51,884 bases of DNA from CBDUQN01 sp965369375 (GTDB lineage: Bacteria; Krumholzibacteriota; Krumholzibacteriia; Krumholzibacteriales; Krumholzibacteriaceae): positions 1 through 51,884 of the forward strand of contig CBDUQN010000013.1 of the NCBI GenBank assembly GCA_965369375.1, in the 5' to 3' direction. A program made the translations under genes and the position numbers. The notes under the pieces are model-generated. The model saw nothing but the letters and a program-made list of their open reading frames with translations. It searched no databases and had not been told where the DNA came from. This document shows, piece after piece, positions 7,650-16,534 of this stretch (position 1 is its first letter; every line of letters begins with the position of its first letter).

Positions 7650-9241
7650 CCGGTGAGGAAAAGGGCTACCTTGCGCTCGTCCTGCATGCCCATCTCCCCT
7701 ACGTGAGACACCCCGAGTACGACGAGTTCCTCGAGGAGGACTGGTTCTTCGAAGCCCTCACAGAGACCTACATACCGCTCGTCGAGGTGTTCGATCGCCT
7801 GATCGAGGAGGGCGTCGATTTCCGCGTCACGATGTCGCTCACGCCGAGCCTCATCTCGATGATGACGGATCCGCTGCTGCAGTTTCGTTATCTCCGACAC
7901 CTGAACAAGCTCATCGAACTCGCCGCCCGCGAGATCGAGCGCACGCGATGGACGCCAGAGTTCCACGAGCTCGCGCTCATGTATCACTGGAAGTTCACCC
8001 GCGCCCGCCAGATCTTCGTCGAACGCTACAACAGCCGCCTGATACCTGCATTCAAGCGGTTCCAGGACCTCGGCCGGGTCGAGATTATTACATGCGCCGC
8101 AACGCACGGATTTCTCCCGCTCATGCTCAACCATACCGCCGCGCGGGCCCAGATCGAAATCGCGGCGGCGCACTACGAGAAACATCTCGGCCGCAGGCCC
8201 CGCGGCATCTGGCTCCCCGAGTGCGGTTACGTGCCGGAATTAGACGAGATGCTGAAAGCGGCCGGCATACGATACTTCATCGTCGACACGCACGGCATCC
8301 TCTTCGGCTCCCCGCGGCCCCGCTACGGTGTCTTCGCCCCCGTCTACTGCCCATCGGCGGTCGCCGCTTTCGGGCGGGACATGGAATCATCGAAGCAGGT
8401 CTGGAGCGCGCGGGAAGGATACCCCGGTGACAGCGAGTACCGGGAATTCTACCGGGACGTCGGCTTCGACCTCGATTACGAGTACATCCGGCCCTACCTG
8501 CACGACGACGGCAACCGCATCAACCTGGGAATAAAGTACTTCAAGATAACGGGCTCGTCGAATCACAAGGAGCCCTACCAGCCGGCCAGGGCCCGGGAGA
8601 AGGCCGCCGAACACGCCGGCAACTTCATGTTCAACAGGGAAAAACAGATCGAATGGCTTCACGGCTATCTCGGGATAAAGCCGATCGTCGTCTCACCGTA
8701 CGACGCGGAGCTCTTCGGCCACTGGTGGTACGAAGGGCCGGAGTGGATCGAGTTTCTGCTGAGAAAAATGCATTTCGATCAGAGTACGATCCGGCCCATC
8801 ACGCCTTCGGAATACCTCGAGCGGCACCCGAAGCTCCAGGTGCTCGAACCCTCGATGTCCTCATGGGGATGGAAGGGATACAACGAGGTCTGGCTCGAGA
8901 GAAGCAACGATTGGATCTATCCGCACCTTCACATCATGGCGGACCGTATGGTCGAGCTCGCCAACCGCGCCCCCGACGCTCAGGGATTCATGCGCCGTGC
9001 CCTCAACCAGGCGGCACGCGAGCTCCTGCTCGCGCAGAGCAGCGACTGGGCCTTCATCATGAAAACGGGCACGATGGTCGAGTATGCCCTCAAGCGCACC
9101 AAGGATCATATCGGGCGGTTCGACCGGCTCTATAACGATATAAACGTCGGGCGCGTCAATGAACAGTGGCTCGCCGAGGTCGAGAGCCGGGATAATATAT
9201 TCCCCGATATCGACTACCGGGTTTACGCCGACTCTATTTAG
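7646..9241 (+). CDS. GH57 family 1,4-alpha-glucan branching enzyme homologue (DUF1957 type)
   Basis: A 531-residue GH57 enzyme without a signal peptide, so probably cytoplasmic. The family catalyses branching (1,4- to 1,6-alpha-glucan transfer) or hydrolysis of alpha-glucans. The N-terminal strand reads LVLHAHLPYVRHPE. The catalytic nucleophile is probably Glu192 in IWLPECGY and the acid/base Asp353 in SPYDAELFGHWWYEG; both match the known GH57 branching enzymes in position and context. The C-terminal helical region with the QSSDWAFIMKTGTM motif is typical of this subgroup. It overlaps the DUF4912 gene by 4 bases, and its 3' end overlaps the convergent nitroreductase gene by 8 bases. Branching activity is the likeliest role by subfamily; glycogen metabolism is the inferred pathway. 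Confidence 0.88.
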   Translation: MTGEEKGYLALVLHAHLPYVRHPEYDEFLEEDWFFEALTETYIPLVEVFDRLIEEGVDFRVTMSLTPSLISMMTDPLLQFRYLRHLNKLIELAAREIERTRWTPEFHELALMYHWKFTRARQIFVERYNSRLIPAFKRFQDLGRVEIITCAATHGFLPLMLNHTAARAQIEIAAAHYEKHLGRRPRGIWLPECGYVPELDEMLKAAGIRYFIVDTHGILFGSPRPRYGVFAPVYCPSAVAAFGRDMESSKQVWSAREGYPGDSEYREFYRDVGFDLDYEYIRPYLHDDGNRINLGIKYFKITGSSNHKEPYQPARAREKAAEHAGNFMFNREKQIEWLHGYLGIKPIVVSPYDAELFGHWWYEGPEWIEFLLRKMHFDQSTIRPITPSEYLERHPKLQVLEPSMSSWGWKGYNEVWLERSNDWIYPHLHIMADRMVELANRAPDAQGFMRRALNQAARELLLAQSSDWAFIMKTGTMVEYALKRTKDHIGRFDRLYNDINVGRVNEQWLAEVESRDNIFPDIDYRVYADSI

Positions 9242-9797
9242 CTCTTCCATACGCGTTATGCGAAACAAACTCTGCAAGCGGCTTGCGCGGCGGACGCTCT
9301 TTTTCCGCCTCGGCCTGCTTCTCGCTCAGCGCCGTTTTCGGGGCCGGCGCATGTTTGCCGACGATCACGAGCGTAACGACGGCATGATCGTCCGGAATGC
9401 CGAGAATCTCCCTCGTTTTTTCCGGACTGTACCCCGCGATCGGGTGCGCCACCAGATCCAGCTCCGTCGCGCGCAGAATAAGAAACGCCGTCGCCAGCCC
9501 CGTATCGAACCGGAAGTAGATGCGATCCTTGATCACGCAATCATCCTCTTCGCGGCTGTGCACAGCAATGATCATCGATGCATCTTTTGCCCATTCATTC
9601 CCCTTGGATAACACATCATGCATGCGCTCCAGCATCTCGCGTTCGTACACAAAGACATACCGCCACGGCTGATAGTTGAAACACGAAGGCGCCAGTTGCG
9701 CATGCCGCGCCAGATCGGCGACCAGCTCGGGCGTGATCTCCACGGGATCGAGCGATCGATGCGCACGTCTGATCTCGATAGCTTTCGTTACATCCAT
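9234..9797 (-). CDS. Nitroreductase-family flavoprotein
   Basis: A 187-residue member of the FMN-dependent nitroreductase superfamily. The N-terminus (AIEIRRAHRSLDP) carries the basic FMN-phosphate-binding pattern, followed by the APSCFNYQPWRYVFV core motif and, near residue 120, the GYSPEKTREILGIP segment typical of the family. The natural substrate cannot be read from the sequence. The C-terminus carries a ~40-residue charged extension. The ATG at 9797 has a strong GGAGG upstream. It stands alone on this strand between two GH57 genes, and its 3' end overlaps one of them by 8 bases. Likely cytoplasmic and NAD(P)H-dependent. Confidence 0.85.
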   Translation of the reverse strand: MDVTKAIEIRRAHRSLDPVEITPELVADLARHAQLAPSCFNYQPWRYVFVYEREMLERMHDVLSKGNEWAKDASMIIAVHSREEDDCVIKDRIYFRFDTGLATAFLILRATELDLVAHPIAGYSPEKTREILGIPDDHAVVTLVIVGKHAPAPKTALSEKQAEAEKERPPRKPLAEFVSHNAYGRAK

Positions 9798-9891
9798 ACG
9801 AGTCCTCCTTCATCTACTGTAATACCGGTTTTGAATAACCCCTTCGCCGGTTCCGGGCTCGATCCTCACCTAAGAGCACAATGAGTATTTA

Positions 9892-9921
9892 TTGACCGAC
9901 CGCCGTCCGCTCCATTACAAT
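9892..9921 (+). promoter_or_regulatory. Candidate promoter for the second GH57 gene and ligA
   Basis: TTGACC and TACAAT are separated by 18 bases, ending ~58 bases before the ATG at 9979. Both boxes match 5 of 6 consensus positions. Confidence 0.5.
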
Positions 9922-9978
9922 AATATCCGCCATTGCAGTTCTTTCATTACCGTATTCGACTGAGAAACCAGCATCAAG

Positions 9979-12486
9979 ATGAATTCTAAAGAAACGATAA
10001 AATACCTCATCATTCACGGTCACTTCTATCAGCCCCCTCGCGAGAATCCCTGGACGGAGCGGATCGATCGCCAGCCGAGCGCCGCTCCCTACCACGACTG
10101 GAACGAACGAATAACTAAAGAGTGCTACCAGCCCAACACGCGCTCGCGGCGTCTCGACGGGGACGGCCGGATAGCGAAGATGCTGAACAACTACGAATGG
10201 ATAAGCTTCAATTTCGGTCCTACGCTCCTCTCATGGATAGAAGAGAAACATCCCGACGCATACGAGAAGATCATAGCCGCCGACCGGCTGAGCGCCGAAC
10301 GTCTCGGCCACGGAAACGCGATAGCTCAAGGATACAACCATATCATCATGCCGCTTGCGAACAGCCGCGACAAGGAAACGCAGATACGATGGGGTGTGCA
10401 TGATTTTATCCGGCGCTTCGGGAGAGAACCCGCCGGCATCTGGCTTCCCGAAACCGCCGCAAACAGCGACACACTGGAAATCCTCATCGGTTTCGGTTTC
10501 GACTTCATCGTCCTCTCTCCCAATCAGGCGAAACGCGTACGCCCGCCGGCCGGCAAGGCCGAATGGCGCGACGTCTCCGACGGCTCGATCCAGACGGGAT
10601 TCCCGTACCGCTGTTTTCTGTCGAAGGGAAAGAAAAGGCGCTCAACTGACAAATATATAGACATATTTTTCTATGACGCGAAGCTGTCGGTAGATGTAAG
10701 CTTCAATCATCTGCTCAGAAACGGCGATCATTTTGCACAGGCAATCGTCGACGCATATCCACGCACGCGAGGCGACCTCGTAACCATCGCGACGGACGGC
10801 GAGATCTACGGGCATCACGAACCGTTCGCCGACATGGCGCTCGCCTATCTCGCGGACACCGGCGCCCCGTCCCGCGGCCTCGAGATGACGAACTTCAGCG
10901 CCTACCTCGAAAATCACGCGCCCGAATGGGAAGTGGCGCTCAAACCGGGAACCGATAACGAGGGCACCGCTTGGTCGTGCGCTCACGGTGTCGGCCGCTG
11001 GAAGGAAGCCTGCGGCTGTAACACCGGCGGCGGCCCGAAGAAGAACCAGAAGTGGCGCGGCCCCTTGAGAAACGGCCTCGATGCGCTGCGCGATGAACTC
11101 TCGGCCGCCTTCGCTTCGGAGACCGCCCCGCTTCTCGACGATCCGTGGCGTGCGAGGAACGATTATATAACCGTGATCGAAAACAGAGGCCCCGAATCGA
11201 TCGAACGCTACGTCACCGAGCATGCAAAGCGCCCGCTCTCCCCGGAGGAACGCTCGAGGGTCCTGTCCCTTCTCGAATCCCAGCGTAACGCGCTTCTCAT
11301 GTTCACCTCGTGCGGCTGGTTTTTCGACGACATTTCCGGCATAGAAACGACACAGATTCTCGAGTACGCGGCTCGGGCGATAGAGCTCGCCGGCGAGAAG
11401 AACGGCGATGCACTCGAGAAAGCCCTTTTGAAAGAGTTGAGAAAAGCAAAGAGCAATTTCCCGAACCTGGGAAGGGGTTCGGACATATACCGCTCCGCAC
11501 TGGACGAAGCGCGTTTTCGGACGAGATCGATTGTCGGCCAGTATGCGATAAGCCGCCATCTCCTGCGCAGGGACACGGGCTCGAAAGTTTTCGGGCACAC
11601 ATTCGATCAGCTCGATGCCTTTACGAGGAAAGTCGGCGATAGCGCAATCGAAGCCCGCTCCGTTTCGGTCACCTCGCCCATAACCATGGACACTTCACGC
11701 TACCACTACCTCCTCTTCCTCGAAAACAACGCCGATTTCACCTGTCTCGTGAAGCGTGCAGAGACGGAATCCGAATTTCTAAAATTGAAAGGATGCCTTG
11801 CAGAAGCGCCCCGCACTATGGACCAGGAAAGCCTTTTGAAAACGACGCATTCTTTTTTCGACGAGCGGCCGGTAACGCTGCACGATCTGCTCCCCGACGA
11901 TAGAGAAGAGATTCTCGAAAGTCTCATCGCTCGAAGGATCGATACGCTGGTGAGCCGTTTCGACGAATTGTACAAGGAAAACAGAGACCTGCTCGTAATG
12001 CTCGGGGATACGCCGTCAGCGCCTCCATACATCCTGTTGGTGCTCGCAAGCACGGTGTTGACAAACATGCTCATCTACGAAGTGACACGCTGGGAGCGAT
12101 CGCTCGTGCCGGTGCAGCTCGAGGGCATACAAAAGGTCATCGATGAAGCCTCGCGATATCAAATTCCCATCGACATGCGATGCGCGGCGGAAGCCTTTTC
12201 CGATTTCATTTTGGAAAAAACGCGGCTGCTCGAGCGCACGATGGACGCAGCGCTGGTCCGCTCCCTGATCACGTTCAGGGAGCTCTGCGACACATACGGG
12301 GTAACCCTCGAAGTACACGAAATCCAGAATGTGATCTATTCGATACTGCAGACGAAAATCACCCCGTTACTCGATAACGGACAGCTCGTTGAGCAGGACC
12401 GCAATCTTGTCAGAGACTTTCTCGCGCTCGCGCAGAAGTACAACTTCAACGTCGACGGGCTAGTTAGCACAATCAGCGGCCGCTGA
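9979..12486 (+). CDS. GH57 alpha-glucan-active enzyme with DUF3536 region
   Basis: An 835-residue cytoplasmic GH57-family protein of the COG1449 (alpha-amylase/alpha-mannosidase) type. The N-terminal GH57 barrel starts YLIIHGHFYQPPRENPW. The predicted nucleophile is Glu158 in GIWLPETA and the acid/base Asp273 in TIATDGEIYGHHE. Residues ~300 to the end correspond to the DUF3536 helical region. An in-frame TGA lies just upstream of the ATG, fixing this start, although no clear Shine-Dalgarno sequence is present. The stop is 8 bases before ligA, so the two are probably co-transcribed. The substrate is probably alpha-1,4-glucan, but the precise reaction (amylase, 4-alpha-glucanotransferase or other) is unknown. 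Confidence 0.85.
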   Translation: MNSKETIKYLIIHGHFYQPPRENPWTERIDRQPSAAPYHDWNERITKECYQPNTRSRRLDGDGRIAKMLNNYEWISFNFGPTLLSWIEEKHPDAYEKIIAADRLSAERLGHGNAIAQGYNHIIMPLANSRDKETQIRWGVHDFIRRFGREPAGIWLPETAANSDTLEILIGFGFDFIVLSPNQAKRVRPPAGKAEWRDVSDGSIQTGFPYRCFLSKGKKRRSTDKYIDIFFYDAKLSVDVSFNHLLRNGDHFAQAIVDAYPRTRGDLVTIATDGEIYGHHEPFADMALAYLADTGAPSRGLEMTNFSAYLENHAPEWEVALKPGTDNEGTAWSCAHGVGRWKEACGCNTGGGPKKNQKWRGPLRNGLDALRDELSAAFASETAPLLDDPWRARNDYITVIENRGPESIERYVTEHAKRPLSPEERSRVLSLLESQRNALLMFTSCGWFFDDISGIETTQILEYAARAIELAGEKNGDALEKALLKELRKAKSNFPNLGRGSDIYRSALDEARFRTRSIVGQYAISRHLLRRDTGSKVFGHTFDQLDAFTRKVGDSAIEARSVSVTSPITMDTSRYHYLLFLENNADFTCLVKRAETESEFLKLKGCLAEAPRTMDQESLLKTTHSFFDERPVTLHDLLPDDREEILESLIARRIDTLVSRFDELYKENRDLLVMLGDTPSAPPYILLVLASTVLTNMLIYEVTRWERSLVPVQLEGIQKVIDEASRYQIPIDMRCAAEAFSDFILEKTRLLERTMDAALVRSLITFRELCDTYGVTLEVHEIQNVIYSILQTKITPLLDNGQLVEQDRNLVRDFLALAQKYNFNVDGLVSTISGR

Positions 12487-12494
12487 GAACGACA

Positions 12495-14507
12495 ATGAAA
12501 AAGGATAAAGCGGAAAAACGGATCAGGGAGCTTCGCGAAAAGATGCTCCATCACGACTACCTCTATTACGTCAAGAACAAACCGAAGATTTCGGATGCCG
12601 CTTATGACAAACTCCGCCGCGAGCTCGAGGATCTCGAAGAGCGGTTTCCGGATCTTGCAACTCCCGACTCGCCTACGCAGCGGGTCGGCGGCCCCCCGCG
12701 CGATGCGCTACCCACCGTCACGCACCTTCGAGCGATGCTGAGCCTCGAATCGGCGACAAAGCCTGAAGAGGCGCGGGAATTCGACCGCCGCGTCAAGCGC
12801 GGTCTCGATCGCGAAGAAATGGTGTATACCGTCGAACCGAAGTTCGACGGACTCTCGGTGGAGCTCGTGTACGAGAACGGCATACTCGCGCGCGGCGCCA
12901 CGAGAGGGGACGGAACGAGAGGAGAGGACGTCACACCCAACATCAAGACCATTCGCGCCATCCCCTTGAAGCTCCGTGGGGTCAGTCCCCCCACCCTCTT
13001 GGCGGTCCGGGGCGAGGCGCTCATGCCGCTCGAGCGGTTTCACGAGCTGAACCGATGGATGACGGAGCGCGGCCTTTCCTCATTCGCAAATCCGCGTAAT
13101 GCGGCGGCCGGCTCATTGAGACAGCTCGATTCCCGCATCACCGCCGAGAGACCGCTGACCTATTTCGCCTATGAAATCCTGGCGATGGAAGGTCTCGATG
13201 CGCCGCCGACACATGCCGACGAGCTCGAAACCCTCGCACTCTGGGGATTCCGTATCGATCCGAACTGGCGACTCTGCGACGATATAGATTGCGCCATCAC
13301 GTTTCACGCCGATCTCGGCGCAAAGAGGGACTCTCTCGCATTCGAGATAGACGGTGTCGTCATTCAGACGAATTCGCGGGTCGATCGTAACGCGCTCGGC
13401 ACCCGCACGCGGTCACCCCGTTGGGCGATCGCGCTCAAGTTCGAGGCGAGGCGCGAAATCACGACCGTCAAAGATATCGTCGTTCAGGTCGGCCGCACGG
13501 GCAAGCTCACACCGGTCGCCCTGCTCGATCCCGTCGACGTGAGCGGCGTAACGGTGAGCCGCGCAACGCTGCACAACGCGGGCGAAGTCGCAAAAAAGGA
13601 TATTCGCGTAGGCGACACGGTGCGCATTGAGCGGGCCGGCGACGTTATTCCGGCCGTTGTCGAGCGAATCGCCGAAAAGGGCACGCGCAGAAAGCGGTCG
13701 TTCACGATGCCACTCAGCTGTCCCGTATGCAGTGCACCTGTCGCAGAGGAAGGGGCCTATCATTTTTGCACGGGCGGGATCTCGTGCCCCGCCCAGCTCA
13801 AACGTGGAATGGGCCACTTTGTATCGAAGGGCGCCTTCGATATCGACGGTCTCGGTTATAAAACAATCGAGGCGCTCGTGAACGGGGGGTACATAAAGAG
13901 CATCGCGGATCTCTTCAGGCTCGAGAGGGAATTACTGACCGAACTCGATGGTTTCGCCGAAAAATCCGCCGATAATCTCTTAGGCGCAATCAATTCATCC
14001 AAACGGATCTCATTCGAAAGATTTCTCTATGCTCTCGGGATACGAAACGTCGGGGAGCATGTAGCCCGCCTCCTTGCGGAACACTTCGGATCCCTCGATT
14101 CGGTTGTGAGCGCGGATATCGACGAGCTCGTCGCAATACACGAGATCGGTCCCGAGGTCGCCCGCAGCGTCTGCGAGTTCTTCAAGGAGGAGAGAAACCG
14201 GAAGCTCGTCGGCGACCTGCTGGACAATGGGGTAGAGATTGTCGCGATGCCACGCCGATCCGATGCCCGCACCTTCGAGGGAAAGGCGTTCGTCTTCACC
14301 GGCACTCTGGAAACACTCACGCGTGCAGGGGCAAAGCGGCTCGTAGAATCTCTTGGGGGGAGGGTCAGTTCGAGTGTCAGCGGCAAAACCGACTACATAG
14401 TCGCAGGCACGGATCCCGGCTCCAAGCACAGCAAGGGCCGGGAACTCGGCATCACCATCATTTCGGAAGATGAATTCAAAGCGCTGGCCGCCGAGAAGTC
14501 CCGGTAG
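12495..14507 (+). CDS. ligA: NAD-dependent DNA ligase
   Basis: A 670-residue LigA of normal length, sealing nicks in duplex DNA using NAD+. All domains are visible in order: Ia (DYLYYVKNKPKISDAAYDKL), the adenylation domain with catalytic Lys116 in EPKFDG, an OB fold, a four-cysteine zinc finger (CPVC ... C ... CPAQ), helix-hairpin-helix repeats (GIRNVGEHVA, IHEIGPEVA) and a C-terminal BRCT domain (~590-670, FVFTGTLETLTR). It follows the GH57/DUF3536 gene by 8 bases. Such pairing of a housekeeping gene with glucan metabolism probably reflects shared transcription only. The upstream Shine-Dalgarno is weak. Confidence 0.97.
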   Translation: MKKDKAEKRIRELREKMLHHDYLYYVKNKPKISDAAYDKLRRELEDLEERFPDLATPDSPTQRVGGPPRDALPTVTHLRAMLSLESATKPEEAREFDRRVKRGLDREEMVYTVEPKFDGLSVELVYENGILARGATRGDGTRGEDVTPNIKTIRAIPLKLRGVSPPTLLAVRGEALMPLERFHELNRWMTERGLSSFANPRNAAAGSLRQLDSRITAERPLTYFAYEILAMEGLDAPPTHADELETLALWGFRIDPNWRLCDDIDCAITFHADLGAKRDSLAFEIDGVVIQTNSRVDRNALGTRTRSPRWAIALKFEARREITTVKDIVVQVGRTGKLTPVALLDPVDVSGVTVSRATLHNAGEVAKKDIRVGDTVRIERAGDVIPAVVERIAEKGTRRKRSFTMPLSCPVCSAPVAEEGAYHFCTGGISCPAQLKRGMGHFVSKGAFDIDGLGYKTIEALVNGGYIKSIADLFRLERELLTELDGFAEKSADNLLGAINSSKRISFERFLYALGIRNVGEHVARLLAEHFGSLDSVVSADIDELVAIHEIGPEVARSVCEFFKEERNRKLVGDLLDNGVEIVAMPRRSDARTFEGKAFVFTGTLETLTRAGAKRLVESLGGRVSSSVSGKTDYIVAGTDPGSKHSKGRELGITIISEDEFKALAAEKSR

Positions 14508-14516
14508 TAGGCCGCG

Positions 14517-16352
14517 TCACTGGTGCCGCCGACGCTCCCCGAGCAGAACGATATCGCGCAATCCCTCCCTGCCTCTCGCGGCGATCCACCTCTTTTCGAA
14601 ACGCGGGTCCTGAACGATCTGGGCTATCGCCGCCAGGGCCCGCAGATGAAAGTTTCGCTCATCCCTACCACCGGCGAGAACGAAGACGGCTTGGACCTGA
14701 GAGCCCGATTCATGAAAATTGATGCCGTTTTTGCAGCGGGCGAGCAGAATGTCGAACGTCCCTTCGCTCTCAATGACAACATGCGGAATCGCGAGAAACG
14801 GCGTGAGCACCGTCGTGCTCTCGGCCTCCCGTTCTTTCAGAAGCCGCAGGAGCTCGTCCGGATGCATCTTCAACCTCCCGCCCATCTTCCCCGCCACGAG
14901 CGAGAAGAAACCGTCCGCATTCAAACACTGTTCGAGATCGAGAACGATGGATTCTTCGATGATATGATCGAACCGGTCCTCGACGATCTCGTCTCTCTCA
15001 CGAATGATCTCTTTCAATTCGGTCTCGAGCGAGTGTGTGGTGAGCTCTGCGGCGGTTATCCGTTCTATGAGGTGCAGAAGGGCGTATTCCCTGTTTGCCC
15101 TGATTCTTCCATAAAACCAATAGACGAATATGCCGCTGAATACAAGAGCGCCATTTATGAGCAGCGCATCCGTCCCGATCCGCAACAACAGAAAACCGCA
15201 GCCGAAAATACCGACTATTTGCATGAACGGATAGAGCGGGGACCCGAAACGCGGCCGGTAATTCTGAAGCCGGCTCTCCCGCAATATGATAACGGAGAGA
15301 CATGAGAACATGTAGGTCATGATCAATACGCTTGATGCAGCCTTGACGAGCCTGTCGGGCCTGAGGAACAGCGCTGCGATCATGAACGCGCCGGTCACGA
15401 GTATCGCGGCGTGCGGCGTATGAAACCGCGCATTGATTCTCCCGAGCGTTTCCGGCAGCAGATGATCCCTGCTCGAAGCGAGGAGATAACGGGAAGCGGC
15501 CATGATCCCCGCATTGGCCGTCGATATGAACGCAAGCACGGCGGCGATGGCGAGGATCACCCGCCCGCCATTGCCCATGAATGCGGCGGCGGCGTCGGAG
15601 ATCGGCGTGAGCGAACGGTGAAGCTCGGCGGCCGGCAGCACGCCGGAGGTGACTAGAACCACGAGCATATAGAGAATGCCGACCACGAGCAGGGAGAGCA
15701 TCATCCCCAGCGGCACGACGCGTCCGGGATCCTTGACCTCCTCGGCGACACTCGCGACCTTGAGAAGTCCTCCGAAGGATACGAAGATGAATCCGGCCGT
15801 TGTAAATATCGCCCCCGTCCCGTTCGGCGCGAACGGCTCGAAGCGCTGCACATTCACGGCCGGAAGGCCGCGAATAATGTAAAAGAGCAGGATCGCGAGA
15901 AGCCCAATCACAAGATACACCTGCACCTTCCCCGCCTCCCTTACACCGACGAGATTAATGAGTATGAAAACTACGCAGAGCGACACCGAGATCAGCTGCA
16001 TGTTCACATCGATAATGAGAACGGCAAAGGCGGCCATGCCGACGAGTGCGAACGCGCTCTTGAGCGAAAGAGAAAACCATGTGATCAGCCCATCCACGGT
16101 GCCGACGACCGGTCCGAGACTGCGGCTCACATAGAAATACGTCCCTCCCGCCTTCGGCATCGCGGATACGAGCTCCGCCTGGCTGAGCATACCGGTCATT
16201 GCGAGCAGCGCGGCTACGACATACGAAACGAAGGCGGCGGGGCCCGCCTGCGCGTGCGCGAGCCCGGGGAGGATAAACAGGCCGGAGCTGATCATCGAAC
16301 CCGAGGCGATGCAAAAGACATCGAGCAGGTTTAGCTCTCTCTTCAATTTCAC
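14517..16352 (-). CDS. APC-family amino acid permease fused to a PTS EIIA-like domain
   Basis: A 611-residue inner-membrane protein. The first ~420 residues form an APC permease with about 12 membrane segments; the N-terminal SGSMISSGLFILPGLA is the family's substrate-site helix 1. After a charged linker, residues ~460-611 resemble a PTS EIIA type-2 (fructose/mannitol) domain, with His at ~524 in AIPHVVI as the probable phosphorylation site. This fusion is known in annotated genomes and may couple amino acid transport to the phosphorylation state of the PTS. I prefer GTG at 16352, which has GGGAG six bases upstream; a GTG at 16382 would add ten residues and lies inside a palindrome. It converges on ligA, with stops 9 bases apart. 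The substrate is unknown. Confidence 0.85.
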   Translation of the reverse strand: MKLKRELNLLDVFCIASGSMISSGLFILPGLAHAQAGPAAFVSYVVAALLAMTGMLSQAELVSAMPKAGGTYFYVSRSLGPVVGTVDGLITWFSLSLKSAFALVGMAAFAVLIIDVNMQLISVSLCVVFILINLVGVREAGKVQVYLVIGLLAILLFYIIRGLPAVNVQRFEPFAPNGTGAIFTTAGFIFVSFGGLLKVASVAEEVKDPGRVVPLGMMLSLLVVGILYMLVVLVTSGVLPAAELHRSLTPISDAAAAFMGNGGRVILAIAAVLAFISTANAGIMAASRYLLASSRDHLLPETLGRINARFHTPHAAILVTGAFMIAALFLRPDRLVKAASSVLIMTYMFSCLSVIILRESRLQNYRPRFGSPLYPFMQIVGIFGCGFLLLRIGTDALLINGALVFSGIFVYWFYGRIRANREYALLHLIERITAAELTTHSLETELKEIIRERDEIVEDRFDHIIEESIVLDLEQCLNADGFFSLVAGKMGGRLKMHPDELLRLLKEREAESTTVLTPFLAIPHVVIESEGTFDILLARCKNGINFHESGSQVQAVFVLAGGRDERNFHLRALAAIAQIVQDPRFEKRWIAARGREGLRDIVLLGERRRHQ

Positions 16353-16376
16353 GATCGACTCCCGCTGACAGATTTC

Positions 16377-16400
16377 ATCCACGGACTCACATCCGTGGAT
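16377..16400. promoter_or_regulatory. 9-bp inverted repeat upstream of the permease start
   Basis: ATCCACGGA and TCCGTGGAT flank a 6-base spacer. It lies 25 bases upstream of the preferred GTG start at 16352 and overlaps an alternative GTG. There is no T-tract, so an operator or an mRNA hairpin in the 5' leader is likelier than a terminator. Confidence 0.4.
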
Positions 16401-16534
16401 TTGCGATGGTTTAGGTAAGCAGGCGCCCCTTCCCCATCCGATACTATCTTTTTACCGTAGATTCCAGACAAATAAAAGCCGCTTTATGCGCATCGCGGTC
16501 ATACCGCAGCGCCGACCTCGCGTTCCAATCCGGC

